Assembly (NCBI GenBank): GCA_946965045.2
Contig: OX337238.1
Location: 186,001 to 250,000, forward strand
Direction: 5' to 3'
DNA length: 64,000 bases
DNA from: Epithemia pelagica
Lineage: Eukaryota; Bacillariophyta; Bacillariophyceae; Surirellales; Surirellaceae
Under the pieces are notes generated by a model that did no database searches, was not told the origin of the DNA, and saw only the letters and a list, made by a program, of their open reading frames with translations. Of this stretch, positions 1-11,792 are shown piece by piece (within the stretch, counting starts at the first letter, position 1; every line of letters begins with the position of its first letter). Made by a program: the position numbers and the translations under genes.

Positions 1-1658
1 TGGTCGACACTCATGGCACTGGCACTGGCAGTCTGCGATTGATTGGGACGACGATTGCGACAATCCCAGGGGCGTCGTCCTTGTCCATCATGGTAGTCGC
101 GATCCCGCTTGTATCGTCGTTGGGTCGTAATCACCAACACGACACCCAACAAACACAAGCCGACCGTGACACTAATCAAAATGGCTATGACCATGACCGA
201 TTGTCCGTCATCTTCGTCGTCCTTCTTGGAGGTTTGACCCAAGTGCGTAGGATTTTGAAAGGCTGAATTGTCATCGTCCGTTCCAGTCGTCTGGTCGTCC
301 GTGGTGTCTAGAGTTTCGTCGTCGTGGACCGTTTCGTGAACGACGGCCGACAAGGCCAATTCTTCCAGTATTGTGGGAAGGACCAACTCCACGACGGTTT
401 CAAAGGCCGTGTCAATGCGCTCCGTCAGCGTTTCGAGAGTCGTGCTGGTTTCCAACTGTCGTTGTCGAGTGCGTCGTCGTACTGTAGTTGGTGGTGGTTG
501 CACATAGACACGGACTTGAAACTGACCCGCCAGTTCCCAACAGTCATTGTCTCCTGCAGCTGTTGTGGCACAGGGTCCCACGACATAATCGGACGACGAC
601 GACGATTTGAGCAATTCCAATTGCATCCAGTCTCCTGCTGGAGCATCGTTGGCACACAAGACAGTGGCCACGGCGTGTTGCAGGAGCGCATGTCCCTCAT
701 GGGCCAAAGTTTGCAAAATGGTCGCCACATCCTCTTGGTTGTCAGTGGTGGGTGAATTCACCCAATAGGCATAGGAAATGGTTTGGTCCTGTCCCAGACT
801 ATAGTCAGTGCCAATGTCCCGACGACAGGTATGCGAGACGGTAGTCTGGGTATCGGTAGTACTGGTCAAGACGTCAACTCCAAAAGGATCCACAGACGGA
901 GGCGACGACGACTCGACTTGAGTCGAGGAAGGCGTCGACGACGGAACCGAGGATGGGGTGGCTGTGGGCGCGGCAGTCGGAAGCTGGGATGGTGCTGCAC
1001 TGAACGTAATGGTGGCTCGCGTGCCATCATCATTTGTGGAAGGCGTGGACGACGGGACGGAACTGGTCGGAAGAGCCGTCGTGGGAGTGTCGGTCGAGGG
1101 TGCCTGCGTTGTGGTGGGCATCGCCGACGGTGTGGACGACGGAACGGCTGCAATCGTGGGTGCCGCCGACCGCGTCGTTGTGGGGACCAGAGATGGTGTT
1201 GTCGAGGGACTTGTAGTTGTTGTTGTAGCGGGCAAGGACGGAGGCGTCATTGGCGCCATTGTCGGTGTGGCAGTGGGGGATGCCGTGGGATCCACTACCA
1301 ATGACACGGTCGGACTGGGTGTGGTTGGACTGGGCGTAGTAGGACTGGGTGTTGTTGGACTGGGCGTCGTGGGACCCACGGTTGGATTGGCCGTCGGTGC
1401 GGGTGCTGTAGGTGGTGGAGTCGACGCCACAGGTGCCGGGGTCGGAGGAGAAATGGGTGCAAGAGTCGGAGCAGCAATGGGTGCCGGGGTCGGAGGAGGG
1501 GGACTGGAACTCGGAGATGCCTTCTTTACTTGTGCGTGAGCCGTTTGGATGGATATCATGCCTAGTAGAGCCATCAACAACACCATGGTTGGACGTTGTC
1601 GTTGTCGTCTTGGTCGAACGGTGGAACTTGTTGTAGTGGTTGGGTGGACAGAATTCAT
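1..1658 (-). CDS. Pro/Thr-rich single-pass surface protein (C-terminus beyond the window)
   Basis: I translated this strand codon by codon from ATG 1658 to the left edge and found no stop, giving at least 552 residues. An Arg/Gln-rich leader is followed by a hydrophobic signal sequence (residues about 25-41) ending in A-H-A before Q-V-K-K, a typical signal-peptidase site. Residues about 45-250 are a mucin-like Pro/Thr/Ser/Ala stalk with T-T-P-S-P and P-T-P-A-P repeats. A globular part with a few Cys follows (residues about 260-400). Residues about 487-510 form one membrane helix, followed by a basic stop-transfer stretch (R-R-Y-K-R-D-R) and a short cytoplasmic tail. The layout is that of a type I cell-surface protein with a probably O-glycosylated stalk. 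I recognise no enzymatic domain. A second ATG at 1583, just before the hydrophobic core, is an alternative start. The opposite-strand ORFs here are only shadows of this skewed codon usage. Confidence 0.8.
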   Translation of the reverse strand, partial: MNSVHPTTTTSSTVRPRRQRQRPTMVLLMALLGMISIQTAHAQVKKASPSSSPPPPTPAPIAAPTLAPISPPTPAPVASTPPPTAPAPTANPTVGPTTPSPTTPSPTTPSPTTPSPTVSLVVDPTASPTATPTMAPMTPPSLPATTTTTSPSTTPSLVPTTTRSAAPTIAAVPSSTPSAMPTTTQAPSTDTPTTALPTSSVPSSTPSTNDDGTRATITFSAAPSQLPTAAPTATPSSVPSSTPSSTQVESSSPPSVDPFGVDVLTSTTDTQTTVSHTCRRDIGTDYSLGQDQTISYAYWVNSPTTDNQEDVATILQTLAHEGHALLQHAVATVLCANDAPAGDWMQLELLKSSSSSDYVVGPCATTAAGDNDCWELAGQFQVRVYVQPPPTTVRRRTRQRQLETSTTLETLTERIDTAFETVVELVLPTILEELALSAVVHETVHDDETLDTTDDQTTGTDDDNSAFQNPTHLGQTSKKDDEDDGQSVMVIAILISVTVGLCLLGVVLVITTQRRYKRDRDYHDGQGRRPWDCRNRRPNQSQTASASAMSVD

Positions 1659-3753
1659 CTTGGTTGGAATCGTTTTTTTATGACTTGTGTGTGTGTGTTT
1701 CCTTTCTGGTTTGGCTCGGTTGTTTCTTTCGTTGCGCACCTTTTCGGATGCAATGAATGAGAGTACAAGAGAAGGACTGGTTGGAGATTGGTCCAAAATG
1801 GTAAATTTCGACAACGAGAGGAATGGCGCCAAGTGAGAATCGGCTAGTTTTCAATTGCTTTGGTGCATCCATTCTCTGTCCCACATTGTGTATCGACTCC
1901 TACGTACAAGAATATTGTCCACTTCCCCCATTTTTGGGAGAATTTCCAGTACCATATGTGATTGCACTATAGACATAATTGTACGATGATCCGTTTGCGC
2001 GCAAGGCGGCCGTTCGCCAAGGCTCGCGGGGGAGCCGTTGAACAAAAAACTTGGTCCGTTGCCATCAAACGGACCAAAAAATGTTGTGGTCCGAATTTGA
2101 CGCGCCATTGGTAACATATATATTTTTCTTTTTTTTTGGCCACTCCCTCCGAAAATTGTAGTCGTTGGAACCGTTGACACCAAGAATCTTGGGCGACGAC
2201 CGAGGACCAGCTTGCGAGATTCGTTCTTGTGCTCTCCATCCGTGAGAGGGCCAAACCAATCGTCAATCGTAGCGAACGTTCATTTTTGTTCTCAAAGTAC
2301 ATAGACAACGGCTCTATTTTTTGGAAATTCAAAAAAAGTCGTAGCTCTAGAAATTTCGCCAACCGACACGCAACGGATTCCCAAAAAACAATTGACCATA
2401 GTCTCTGCCCGCCATTGGGTGGCCATGGTCCAACGTTTCGTTCGAGTGAAAAGGAATGAAGGAATCTGAAGGAATAGGACAACATCCATCGCTTTGTTGT
2501 TCTTTTTTTGTTTAGAAGAACAACGGTGTACCTCCAAATCCTCCTTCACACACCACCAAATAATATGGTGTGTCTACCAACCTAGAGAGAGAACGATGGA
2601 ATGTTTGGTGTGGTCGCTCTCTTTTGGAGAAGTGCAATTCCAGCCACGCTCTTTACTCAGACCGCAGACTCACCACACGCACCCCCAAAAAACTCTGTCC
2701 AGCCACAATAAGAGGAACAACTCCAACAACCAGAGTGAATCTGTGTGTCTCTGCTTTCTCTCTAGGTTAGACAACGAGCAAGGTATGTCTGGTGGTTTCC
2801 AAGAATATATAATGGTGGTCCGAACCTGTACATCACGAATCGAGGAGGAAGAAAGGTACAATGCATAGAGATTATATTGAATAGCTATCCTCCGACGGAA
2901 ACCGTGCTGTAGCGGCAACCGCGGGCGATAGGTCGCTTTTCGATCGCGTTAGAAGACAGGATCGAAGAGAAAAGAGAACCCGAAGGGATTGTGAGAAAGG
3001 CGAAACCAGAAACCATTAGCATTTGGGGGAATAATGGGCGTAGAGAACCGAGCGTTCTACGAATACGAATTGATCAAAACTAGGCGTGATGGTAAGATTT
3101 CGCTTTCATTGATTTTGAACATATCGCTTAAGGAACCGCTCAAAAGTGAGCATGACGTACCACAAGGACGGATTTCCCGACCACTTTGTGAGCAAGCAAG
3201 AAGTGGTTGCTGGCTGTACCACGTTGATCTTGCTTTGACACTTTGAGAGATGCAATAGCACCGTCCGACGACAGATTCCCCAACCAGCAGCAAAATAGTG
3301 TTCAAGTATAGTTTGTATAGTACAAATCGATCTATATAGAATATAGTCGGGGTTAGCCCATCGATTATTCAAAACTCTATGTAATGTTGATATCGAGAGA
3401 AGAAGAAATAAAGAAATAATTTTATCAACAGAGAGAATAATGATTCCTCGTTTCCCTCGTCATCGTCCAAGGTGTTGGATCTAAAACACTTGTTGTGAAG
3501 AAGAAACCAACACTCCACTGCAGGTCTCTCTGTGTGACAAAAGGAACGAGAGACCAAGTCGTCCGTCCTGAAACGGAACCAAAGAGGCCCCAATCTAGCT
3601 ATATAGTTAGAGGAGACCAAACAAGAGAGAGAGATCGAGATCGAGAGAGAAAGAAACGAGGATCGTTGAAAAGAGAGGAACGACAGCCACCAAAAGGCGC
3701 GCAGCAGCAGCAGCAGCACCAACAACAACATCAACTCGGAACGAATCTCCACC
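1659..3753. other. Divergent intergenic region upstream of the surface protein and gene A
   Basis: About 2.1 kb separates two divergently transcribed genes, so it should hold both promoters. I see no convincing coding sequence. The longest ORF (1967-2485, minus) has unstructured, shadow-like composition. The last 150 bp before gene A (about 3600-3750) are purine-rich with GAGA and CAG/CAA triplet runs, which fits a 5' leader. No TATA box or recognised operator could be assigned. Confidence 0.5.
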
Positions 3754-6700
3754 ATGACTCTGCCACACAAGACGACGAACAAGAATGACAACGATGACTT
3801 GTTGGCGGCTGCGACCCTTGGAGATGCTGAACACCACCACCTGGACCACAACGACAATTCGTCTAGTAGTAGTTACCATTTACTGGATGTGTTGGAGGGA
3901 GCGGACGCATTCTCTTCTTGCTTCAGCAGCAGCAGTAGCAGTGACGAGGAAGAAGATCTTACCACGACGTTGGAAGGCAGCAGCGGTCGGCATTCCCATG
4001 CCTTTTTCTCCTCTTCCTTGTATCCTTACAATTCAAATTCTCAGTCCTCCCTTACGAAACGCAAACAACGCAAACGAAAAAAAGCAGGGTTCCGACACCC
4101 ACAACCATCAGGACTCTACAACGGCTTCCGAAAAAGGATGATACATTTTCCTGGTGGCATCGATGGATGGTCGTCCTGGCCTTGCTGGCTGTGGGCAGTC
4201 TCTTGTCGTGGCAAACCCATCGTCGCTTGACGCAACAAACCGTCGATCGGGCCACGACCCAATTTTACGTCTTGGCGAACAAAGTCAAGGATATTCCCAC
4301 CAATCATTTTCAAACCATGATGACAGAATGTCAAGCGCTCAGTCGCACCATTTCGGCGCAATTGGGAACGAACCACAACTCTACCCATCACAACCGGACC
4401 TTTCCCTTTGTCACGGTGCAAAATTGGGAATTGTATGCCAGTCAAGCCCGACATCGGAGTGGATCCATTGAATTTATTACCCTCAATCCGTGGTTGTATT
4501 CACCAAAAGATATTCAAGACTTTAATACCTATGCCAATCAACACATGGAAACCTGGCAACGCCAAAGCATTCAACAATATCGACAATTGAATCGACCGCC
4601 CACCAAAAAGACAACGAACTCATTCACCACCACTACCGATCCTTTTTCCATATCCGACGGCACCAATCATAGCCATACTCCTCCTCCAGACCACGACGAC
4701 GACAACTTTGTCATTCGGACCAATACCTTGGTCCATGTCACGGATCCCAATCAACCCTGGTTGCAACTCCCCTCTACCGGCGAGTCGGGAGAGCCAGCCC
4801 TGCCCGTCTGGATGCAATCGCCACCGGCCCGGGCCCTATCCTCCTTTACCAATCCCTTTGCCACATCGTCAAACGACGAGGGAGATGGGGATGAAACCAA
4901 TGGACCACCACCACCTACCAACAACAAAAACAATAATACTAACACGACGCGGAGTCCAGGGACGGGCCCGCCTGCGGAGGCAGTGGCAGCCGCCGCAGCA
5001 GCCTCGTCTTCTTGGATCATGTCGGACTTGTATCCCTTTTGGAAATATTCCACACAAGCCGTCATGGCCACACAAGGTACGGATATATATATCGTCACAG
5101 AATGGGAGGATCCAGACCCTTTGTGGAACACCAATTTTTGGAACAAACGCACTCACCCAAACCTGTCGTTTGTTTGTGTGTTTGTGTCGCTGTTGCTACT
5201 CTTGTTTGTTTGTCTTGTTCTTTTTCTTGCTTGGTGGTTCCTTCGTTGTACCAACACAGAAACGGTCTTGGGTCCCATGAATGTGGAAATTGGCCGACGC
5301 ATGGATTTTATCGTGGGAGATCAAGCCCATACCGATTTTCATACCCGATTGCATGGCAACAAGAAGCAGGGCAATATCAAAACATCGATTCAAGCCCATG
5401 GAACCTTTTATACACCCGTGGCCAGTCATTGGGCGCCGCCACCACGAGCACCACAACCACAGAATGACACCACTACAAAGACGGAAATTGGGGCCATTTT
5501 GGGTGGCATTTTTGCCTACGATGTCTTTTTGGTCAATATCTTGCCCAATGGGATTCGAGGCATTACCGTCGTCATCACCGATACCTGCAATGCCTCCTTT
5601 ACCTACGAACTCGATGGAAATGAGGTACGGAGGAACGCAGATGCCAACATGAATGATATGGAATGACACACCAACTGACCGTTTTCGTCCACTGTTTTGT
5701 TCTTTTGGTCCTTTCTTCATACTTTTTCGTCTTGGTCAGGCCACGCTCCTTGGTCCAGGAGATTTGTCCGATTCGAACTATGCCGATTTGACCTTTGCCA
5801 TTCATTTTGACGATTACTTGTATGCCAATCCAAAAATCATGCAAAACGTTCCCGGTCAATGCAGTTGCACCTTCCTCGTCACCCCCACGGCATTGTACAT
5901 GCAAGACCATGAATCGTCCATTCCCATTAACTTGTCTCTGGTCATGGCCACAATTTTTGGGGTCATGGTCCTTTTCTTTTTCATCTACGACATGCATGTC
6001 CAACGACGCAATACCAAAATGGTGGATACAGCGGCTCGTACGGGAGCACTGGTATCGTCCATTTTTCCACTCTCGTCGGTGCGGGAACGATTGTTGCATT
6101 TGCGAGATCCTGCCAATGTGCACGGCGACGGCGATCCAAAACAGGACAACACCAACGACAACGCCCAAGGCAATGAGAGTGGTGCTGGATTGTCCTTGCA
6201 ACCCACCAAAACACATCTCAAAACCTATCTGGCCAAGGCCAGTGACAATCCCTACAATGATTCCGAACTCATTTTGGCGTCGAAACCAATTGCCGACTTG
6301 TTTACGGAAACCACCATCATGTTTGCCGATATTTGTGGCTTTACGGCCTGGAGTTCGGTCCGGGAACCCTCACAAGTATTCACCCTGTTGGAAACAGTCT
6401 ATCAGGCCTTTGATGTGTAAGTGCTTGCAGAGACTGGCGGCCAGTCTCTGCAAATGTAGAGGACAAGCCATTTTGTGATAATGTTTTCTCACCAGTACTC
6501 TCATCCTTGGATCGCATCGTGGACAGAATTGCCAAGCGTCGAGGGGTCTTCAAGGTGGAAACTGTGGGAGATTGTTATGTGGCCGTCTGTGGCCTACCAG
6601 ATCCCAGAAAGGACCATGCCGTTGTCATGGCCCGATTTGCGCGGGAATGCATGAATCGAATGAAAGAGCTGACCCGGAAACTCGAAGTCTACCTCGGTCC

Positions 6701-9079
6701 CGATACAGGAGATTTGGGCATGCGTGTAGGAATTCACAGTGGACCAGGTACGTTTGTGAAACCTTTGGTGTCCTGATATGGTTTGGTCCACGCTTTTGAA
6801 ACAACACTCATGACCAATGCGCGATTTACTGGTTTTGATAACAACAATGTACTTGCTTTGATCGTTTCTATGCTACAGTCACGGCTGGTGTCCTGCGCGG
6901 AAAACGCTCACGGTTTCAATTGTTTGGGGACACAATGAATACCGCTTCGAGAATGGAAAGTACCTGTGAAGTGAATCATATTCAAGTCTCGGAGGAGACT
7001 TCCAAGTTGCTCACATCTGCGGGGAAAGAACACTGGCTTGCTCCGCGCGACCAACCAGTCCAAGCAAAAGGCAAAGGCATTCTCACTACTTTTTGGCTCA
7101 AACGAGGCTACAATTCTGGAGATCGGTATTCCGACGATGGGGGGAATTCCTCGTCGCACGACTTTGGAACCTTGTCGTGTTCCTACCTTGGTTGTGACTT
7201 GTCCTCGCGCAAGACCACACGTCTCATTGACTGGTACGTGGAGGTTTTGTCTTCGCTGTTGAAACAAATTGTGCGAAGAAGAAGGGTCATGGGTAAGGAT
7301 GTCGAAGACGAGGAACAACGCAGTCAAATCTGGGATCAAGAGGCCACAATCACGGAAACCCAATCAGAGGGAAGCACCACCACCATTATGGATGAAGTGC
7401 AAGAAGTCATTCAACTTCCGCGAAACAACAATCCCAAGTTGACTCGACGGCGAAGCACCATGAACTTGATGCTGTGGTCGTCGAGAAAAAACAAATCGTC
7501 TAGATCGCTTCAAATGCGTAGAACCTCAATGAACTCAAGCAGTGGCACAACAGAGGCTGGCCTTGAAACCCGACCACAATTGGCGCGCTGCAGGAGCACT
7601 ATGAACTTACGACAGGCGCGTCGAAACTCTTTAGAATCAAATAGTGGCACGAATGCTGGACTTGAAAGCAGACCACAGTTGGTTCGTCGAAGAAGCACAA
7701 TGAACCTTCGACAGGCGCGGAGAAACTCCATGAAATCAGCGAGCAGCGAGGATTTGGAGCTTCGAAACAGACCACAACTTACTCAACGAAGAAGTACCAT
7801 GAACCTACGCTCATCTCAAAGTTCCCTGTCAGATAGCAGACCACAATTGACTCGAAGGAGAAGTACAATGAACTTACGGTCATCCCAAAGTCCGAAGTCA
7901 GACGACATTTCCAGCAGACCTGAGCTTGTGCGAAGACGAAGCACTATGAACTTGAAAAGCTCAAAGACAGGACAACCCCGGCGGAAAAGTTGTCTACATA
8001 CTACAGCATCCTCTTCGGTGGATAACGATGACCTTCCCGAGCTTGTTTCAATGGAACTGGAGGTCTTTGTAACGAATATTGCCGCAATGTATCGAGGAAA
8101 TCCGTCCCACAACTTTGAGCACGCCTCTCATGTTGCCATGTCGGTCGTAAAGTTGCTTTCGAGAATTGTTGCTCCAACCGAAGTTGATTATGACAACTCG
8201 TCGTGTAGGAAAATGAAGCAAGGACGTGGATCAACCTTACATGACCATACCTACGGTATCACATCTGACCCTTTGACGCAGTTTGCGTGTGTCTTTTCCG
8301 CTCTTATTCACGATGCCGACCATCCAGGAGTACCAAACTCTCTGCTTCTAGAAGAAGAAAATACGTTGGCTTCCCGATACAAAGGGAAAAGTGGGGCGGA
8401 GCAAAACTCTGTTGCCTTGGCGTGGAACCTGTTAATGGAAGACCGGTTTCGAAACCTTAGAGCCATTATCTATGTGTCGGAGGAGGAACTCATGCGATTC
8501 CGTCAGCTCGTCGTAAATTCGGTCATGGCGACAGACATTGTCGACAAGGAGCTAAAAGCTTTGCGGAACGAGCGATGGGATAAAGCATTCAACGACAAAA
8601 CACCGTCAAATGAAGACGAGCAAGTTTCATTGAACCGAAAGGCGACCATTGTGATCGAGCATATCATTCAAGCGTCGGATGTGGCCCATACTATGCAGCA
8701 TTGGCATGTGTATCGTAAATGGAATGAGCGCTTTTTCAAGGAATGCTACCAAGCCTACAAAGACGGTCGGTCCGAGCGAAATCCCTCAGATTACTGGTAT
8801 AAGGGAGAACTGGGATTCTTTGACTTTTACATCATCCCTTTAACAAGGAAACTGAAGGATTGCGGAGTATTCGGTGTATCGAGCGACGAGTATTTGGGAT
8901 ACGCGCTCAAGAACCGCCACCAATGGGAACTGTTTGGTCAACAGCATGTGGCTTTGATGGTTGAGCAGATAACATCAAGTGAAGCAGCATTTGAATTGAG
9001 TCACTTGTCAGCCGACGCATTGGAGGATGAGCTGTTTGTGACAGAACCAGGTCAGTGTGAAACCAGGGCGTCGTCTTGA
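3754..9079 (+). CDS. Gene A: receptor-type guanylyl(?) cyclase fused to a class I cyclic-nucleotide phosphodiesterase
   Basis: About 1,595 residues. Introns by GT/AG sites and frame: 5077-5259, 5625-5739, 6417-6526, 6748-6878; a frame change between 3945 and 4140 implies one more small intron (e.g. 4020-4087) or an indel. Order: Ser/acidic cytosolic N-terminus; TM1 (about 4161-4215); extracellular sensor region; TM2 (5926-5997); class III cyclase (about 6295-7090) with both metal Asp (F-A-D-I-C-G-F and V-G-D-C-Y) and N-x-x-x-R in F-G-D-T-M-N-T-A-S-R. A long linker with R-R-x-S repeats (7431-7995) leads to the PDE domain (8045-8960), which has H-N-F-E-H (about 8109) and H-D-A-D-H (about 8307). 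The cyclase carries Glu at the first purine-selecting position (K-V-E-T), as in guanylyl cyclases, but Gln where they have Cys. In pennate diatoms such GC/PDE receptors respond during mating. ATG 3754 has the context CCACC-ATG; ATG 4167 is a shorter alternative. Confidence 0.88.
7431..7995 (+). repeat. Intragenic repeats encoding R-R-x-S/T (PKA/PKG-type) phosphosite motifs
   Basis: Six imperfect copies of a unit ending P-Q-L-x-R-R-R-S-T-M-N-L lie between the cyclase and PDE domains of gene A, interspersed with four single motifs (M-R-R-T-S, A-R-R-N-S twice, P-R-R-K-S). One copy is degenerate (R-C-R-S) and one reads Q-R-R-S. R-R-x-S/T is the classical consensus of cyclic-nucleotide-dependent kinases. 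The repeats are absent from paralogue B, where this stretch is deleted. Confidence 0.8.
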
Positions 9080-9673
9080 TCATGTGCCTAAAAGTCGCGT
9101 TGTCACGTCAAAATGAGAGCGACATGAAAAGAAAAACCTCAAGAATGCTCACAAAAGACGACCAGTGCAGCGGATATTACGACACAGCCTTTTTGTTGCA
9201 AGAAGTTCTTCTAACATTGTTAATTTGGAATATATTCAAGTCCGTTGCCTTTCATTCATGTGGAGTATTCATAACCCTCCATCGAGCATGAGGTATACAT
9301 GATAGAGGAGTATGTTTCACCAGAAGTAAGATAGTTGTCGGTTTTTTCAAATTTTTCTAGGTAGGAGTAGGTAGGTTCATGAAACTTGTCTATGTGTATA
9401 CGTTCTCCTATATATAAATATATATACATAGCATCCCAATCCGCTTTCCAGCATCTGTTGTTCTCTGGTTGGGGGAATCGAAAGCAGATCCCAAACGTTT
9501 AGCTGCGCGGAGAGATGATGATTCTCATTCCGGTGAAAGTAGTAGTGTACCCACTGCAAACTGTCGTCATAAGCTTAAACAGAACTCGACGGGGCAATAT
9601 TGAGGTCTTCGTTAAAAAACATGACTACTACGAGTACCTACTACCCCTCCTCTCACTCCTCATACTTCATAGG
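9080..9673. other. Gene A 3' flank, no gene seen
   Basis: AT-rich sequence follows the gene A stop codon. It holds a short TA repeat near 9408-9430 and no ORF that looks real. It ends at the 10-bp target duplication of the neighbouring Mutator-like element. Confidence 0.5.
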
Positions 9674-10441
9674 AGTAGATAATATACCCCCAAGCAGGGG
9701 TGAGTCCAGTCCCGCGTGTCTGAATGCACGATGTGCATTCTCCTTCTCACCCCCTTGGCTCGACCTGGTCGCTCTCGACATTGATACAAATTTCATTCTA
9801 CCTTTATCACTCCTCATCGTGCTTTTCGCTACTCACACCCCAAAATAGATAAGCCCAAAAATTTTCTGTAGGTCAAAATTTTATTCTAGTGTAGCAATGC
9901 AAAATAGCCCGGGAAAAGAAAAAGTAGCACTGACAAAAAGTAGCACCTACAGAAAAACCTAGAGCGCGAAGCACCAAAGACAAAGACCGAGGAGAACCAA
10001 AAGCAGACGAGCCAAAGGACAAGGCAAAACGGACAGGAATGGACGGAGGTTCGCAACAATCCACCAACACCAACAACGGACACAGAGGACAAGAATGCAT
10101 CCTCCATCCTCCCGGAGGCCAGAGGAGGACTCACCGTGGTAGACTTTCCCATTGCGTTCATGATGAGTGCTCTGTGTTGTTGTTTGTTGTGTCGTGTTAT
10201 CATGAGGCTTCGTAGGTAGGACGTAGATTTCTCTAACAACTCGTACTAGAAGAAGGACGCCTCGGCGTTTGATTGGCATGTAATAAATGAGAGACTGATG
10301 TATTTAGAGAGCAAGCGTTAAACTTCATCCGATGTTATCCGATCTAATGACTTAAGTGACTGGGTCATTTAGAAACAATGAAAGATTACCTAGTGTCACG
10401 CCGCGCGTTTGGCACGATTCCTCGCGACAAAGGAAGCATAC

Positions 10442-10655
10442 ATAAGTTTATTGCCCCGGGTGACTCCTCGTCGTTGGGGCACTTCTCGGGGCGTAACTTC
10501 TCGTCGGGCTATAGCTTCTCGTCGTGGACTGCCCCTCCGATCCGCTTTCGCGGATCTACGGAGGGCAGTCCACTCCTCGTTGCTATAGCCCTTCTCGTCG
10601 TTACTGCCCCTCGTCGTCCCAAACTTCTCGTCGTCCACCCTCAGCAATAAACTTA
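10442..10655. repeat. Interrupted 200-bp palindrome punctuated by CTTCTCGTCG units
   Basis: Two arms converge on the hairpin loop GATCCGC-TTTC-GCGGATC. The arms pair in short blocks, in order from outside: TAAGTTTATTGC, GGGTG, GTAAC, GGCTATAGC, GTGGACTGCC. Between paired blocks sit copies of CTTCTCGTCG (or TCCTCGTCG) that keep the same orientation on both arms and therefore cannot pair. The result would be a stem with regularly spaced bulges. Confidence 0.65.
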
Positions 10656-10727
10656 GTTATACTACCTCCACACTCCACACATCCATCACGGTGGTGGAGG
10701 TGCAGTGGTATCCAAACGACCTACAAC

Positions 10728-11792
10728 ATGTCTTCTTCTTCCCACAAACGTCGGAAGCTTTCTCGCAAGCAAGTCCGAGTAGCCTATGAAGCTCAAGTTC
10801 CATCAAGATAGTCCGTGGCATCTGCAAGAGAACTCCTGTGTCCAAGGCCCGTTCCTCCTCAACCCCTGGCATCGCATACTTTCGTCCTCCTCCCTCCGTT
10901 GCCGTTAGTGGTATTGAAGCCATAAGTGCCAACGCCCCGTATGAAACTCCTTTGGCAAACCGACAGGCACAACAACAACAATCAAGCACACTTGTCAGGT
11001 CGGAACCATCCACATTTCTTGACAGCGCTGCGGCCAGTTCTTTATCCACTCTTCCATCCGATCGAAGCCCCCTCGTCGCCAGTGATGACGACCAAGACAA
11101 ACCAACCGAGTACGCCCGAGACGTGTTGTCGTCCTCACCTCAAAGTGTCTTGTGTCGTGGATTGTACCGATACGTCGTGCGAGAAATTAAGCTTTTGTCG
11201 TTGCAGTGGTAGAGGAATTGCCAGACTCCTTGGAAAGCACTGATGACAAGGATGCAAGCCTTGTTCAAGTATGCCGATCAACAATTGGCCGTGGTCAACG
11301 AGAGACAACAAACCATGTCCCGTTGGGAACGATCGCTCATGGAAGGAGGCATTGCGGGCAGCAACAATGTCAATATTCAACAAGAAGCGGCTGAAGAAAT
11401 GGCTGCCCTCCTTCAAGTTTTTCAGGGCTATGTGGTGGATTAATTGTCCATGGTACCAGCAAACAAACGATGGTTTGCCTTGGCCTTTTTTGCCGCTGAA
11501 TTGGCCGATCTCAAAGCTGGCATTCTCGAACATTGTTGGAAGTGACGGATAGTGTTGAATGATTGCGGCACCCAAATCTGTCTTTGGGAAGGGAACGGAG
11601 GTCGAATACCTATGGAACGAATAGTAGAGTATGAATGGTGTGGTGGAAGATCCCGAATTGGTGGTGGACGATCGAACTGGAGAAGAATTTTTGCTCACGA
11701 CAGTGACCTTTGAGGATGACGGTTCAACGCACAAAAAACTCTCTCGACCGGAAGAAAAGGCACGATGGAGACCCACTCGAGGGCGTTTGTAG
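10728..11792 (+). pseudogene. Decayed captured host-gene fragment inside the MULE
   Basis: Protein-like stretches occur in series on the plus strand but in different frames: a basic start M-S-S-S-S-H-K-R-R-K-L (10728), a Pro/Ser/Gln-rich stretch (about 10810-11150), a helical stretch with Q-A-L-F-K-Y-A-D and M-S-R-W-E-R-S-L-M (11249-11443), A-E-L-A-D-L-K-A-G-I-L (about 11500) and V-V-D-D-R-T-G-E-E-F (11631-11792). Stops and frame jumps separate them, some possibly remnant introns (an acceptor-like TTGCAG precedes 11206). I do not recognise the family. The 226-codon ORF on the other strand (11135-11815) is its antisense shadow. Confidence 0.45.

Noticed and set aside
958-1539. 193-codon plus-strand ORF rich in Val/Gly
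   Set aside because: Exact antisense of the Pro/Thr-rich repeats of the minus-strand surface protein; the minus strand has signal peptide and membrane helix.
1967-2485. 172-codon minus-strand ORF in the 2-kb intergenic region
   Set aside because: Overlaps other ORFs of similar length in different frames and has no recognisable domain or coding-like pattern.
4077-4083. Programmed -1 frameshifting at A-AAA-AAA in gene A
   Set aside because: Paralogue B changes frame at a comparable place without such a heptamer; a small intron or sequencing indel is more likely.
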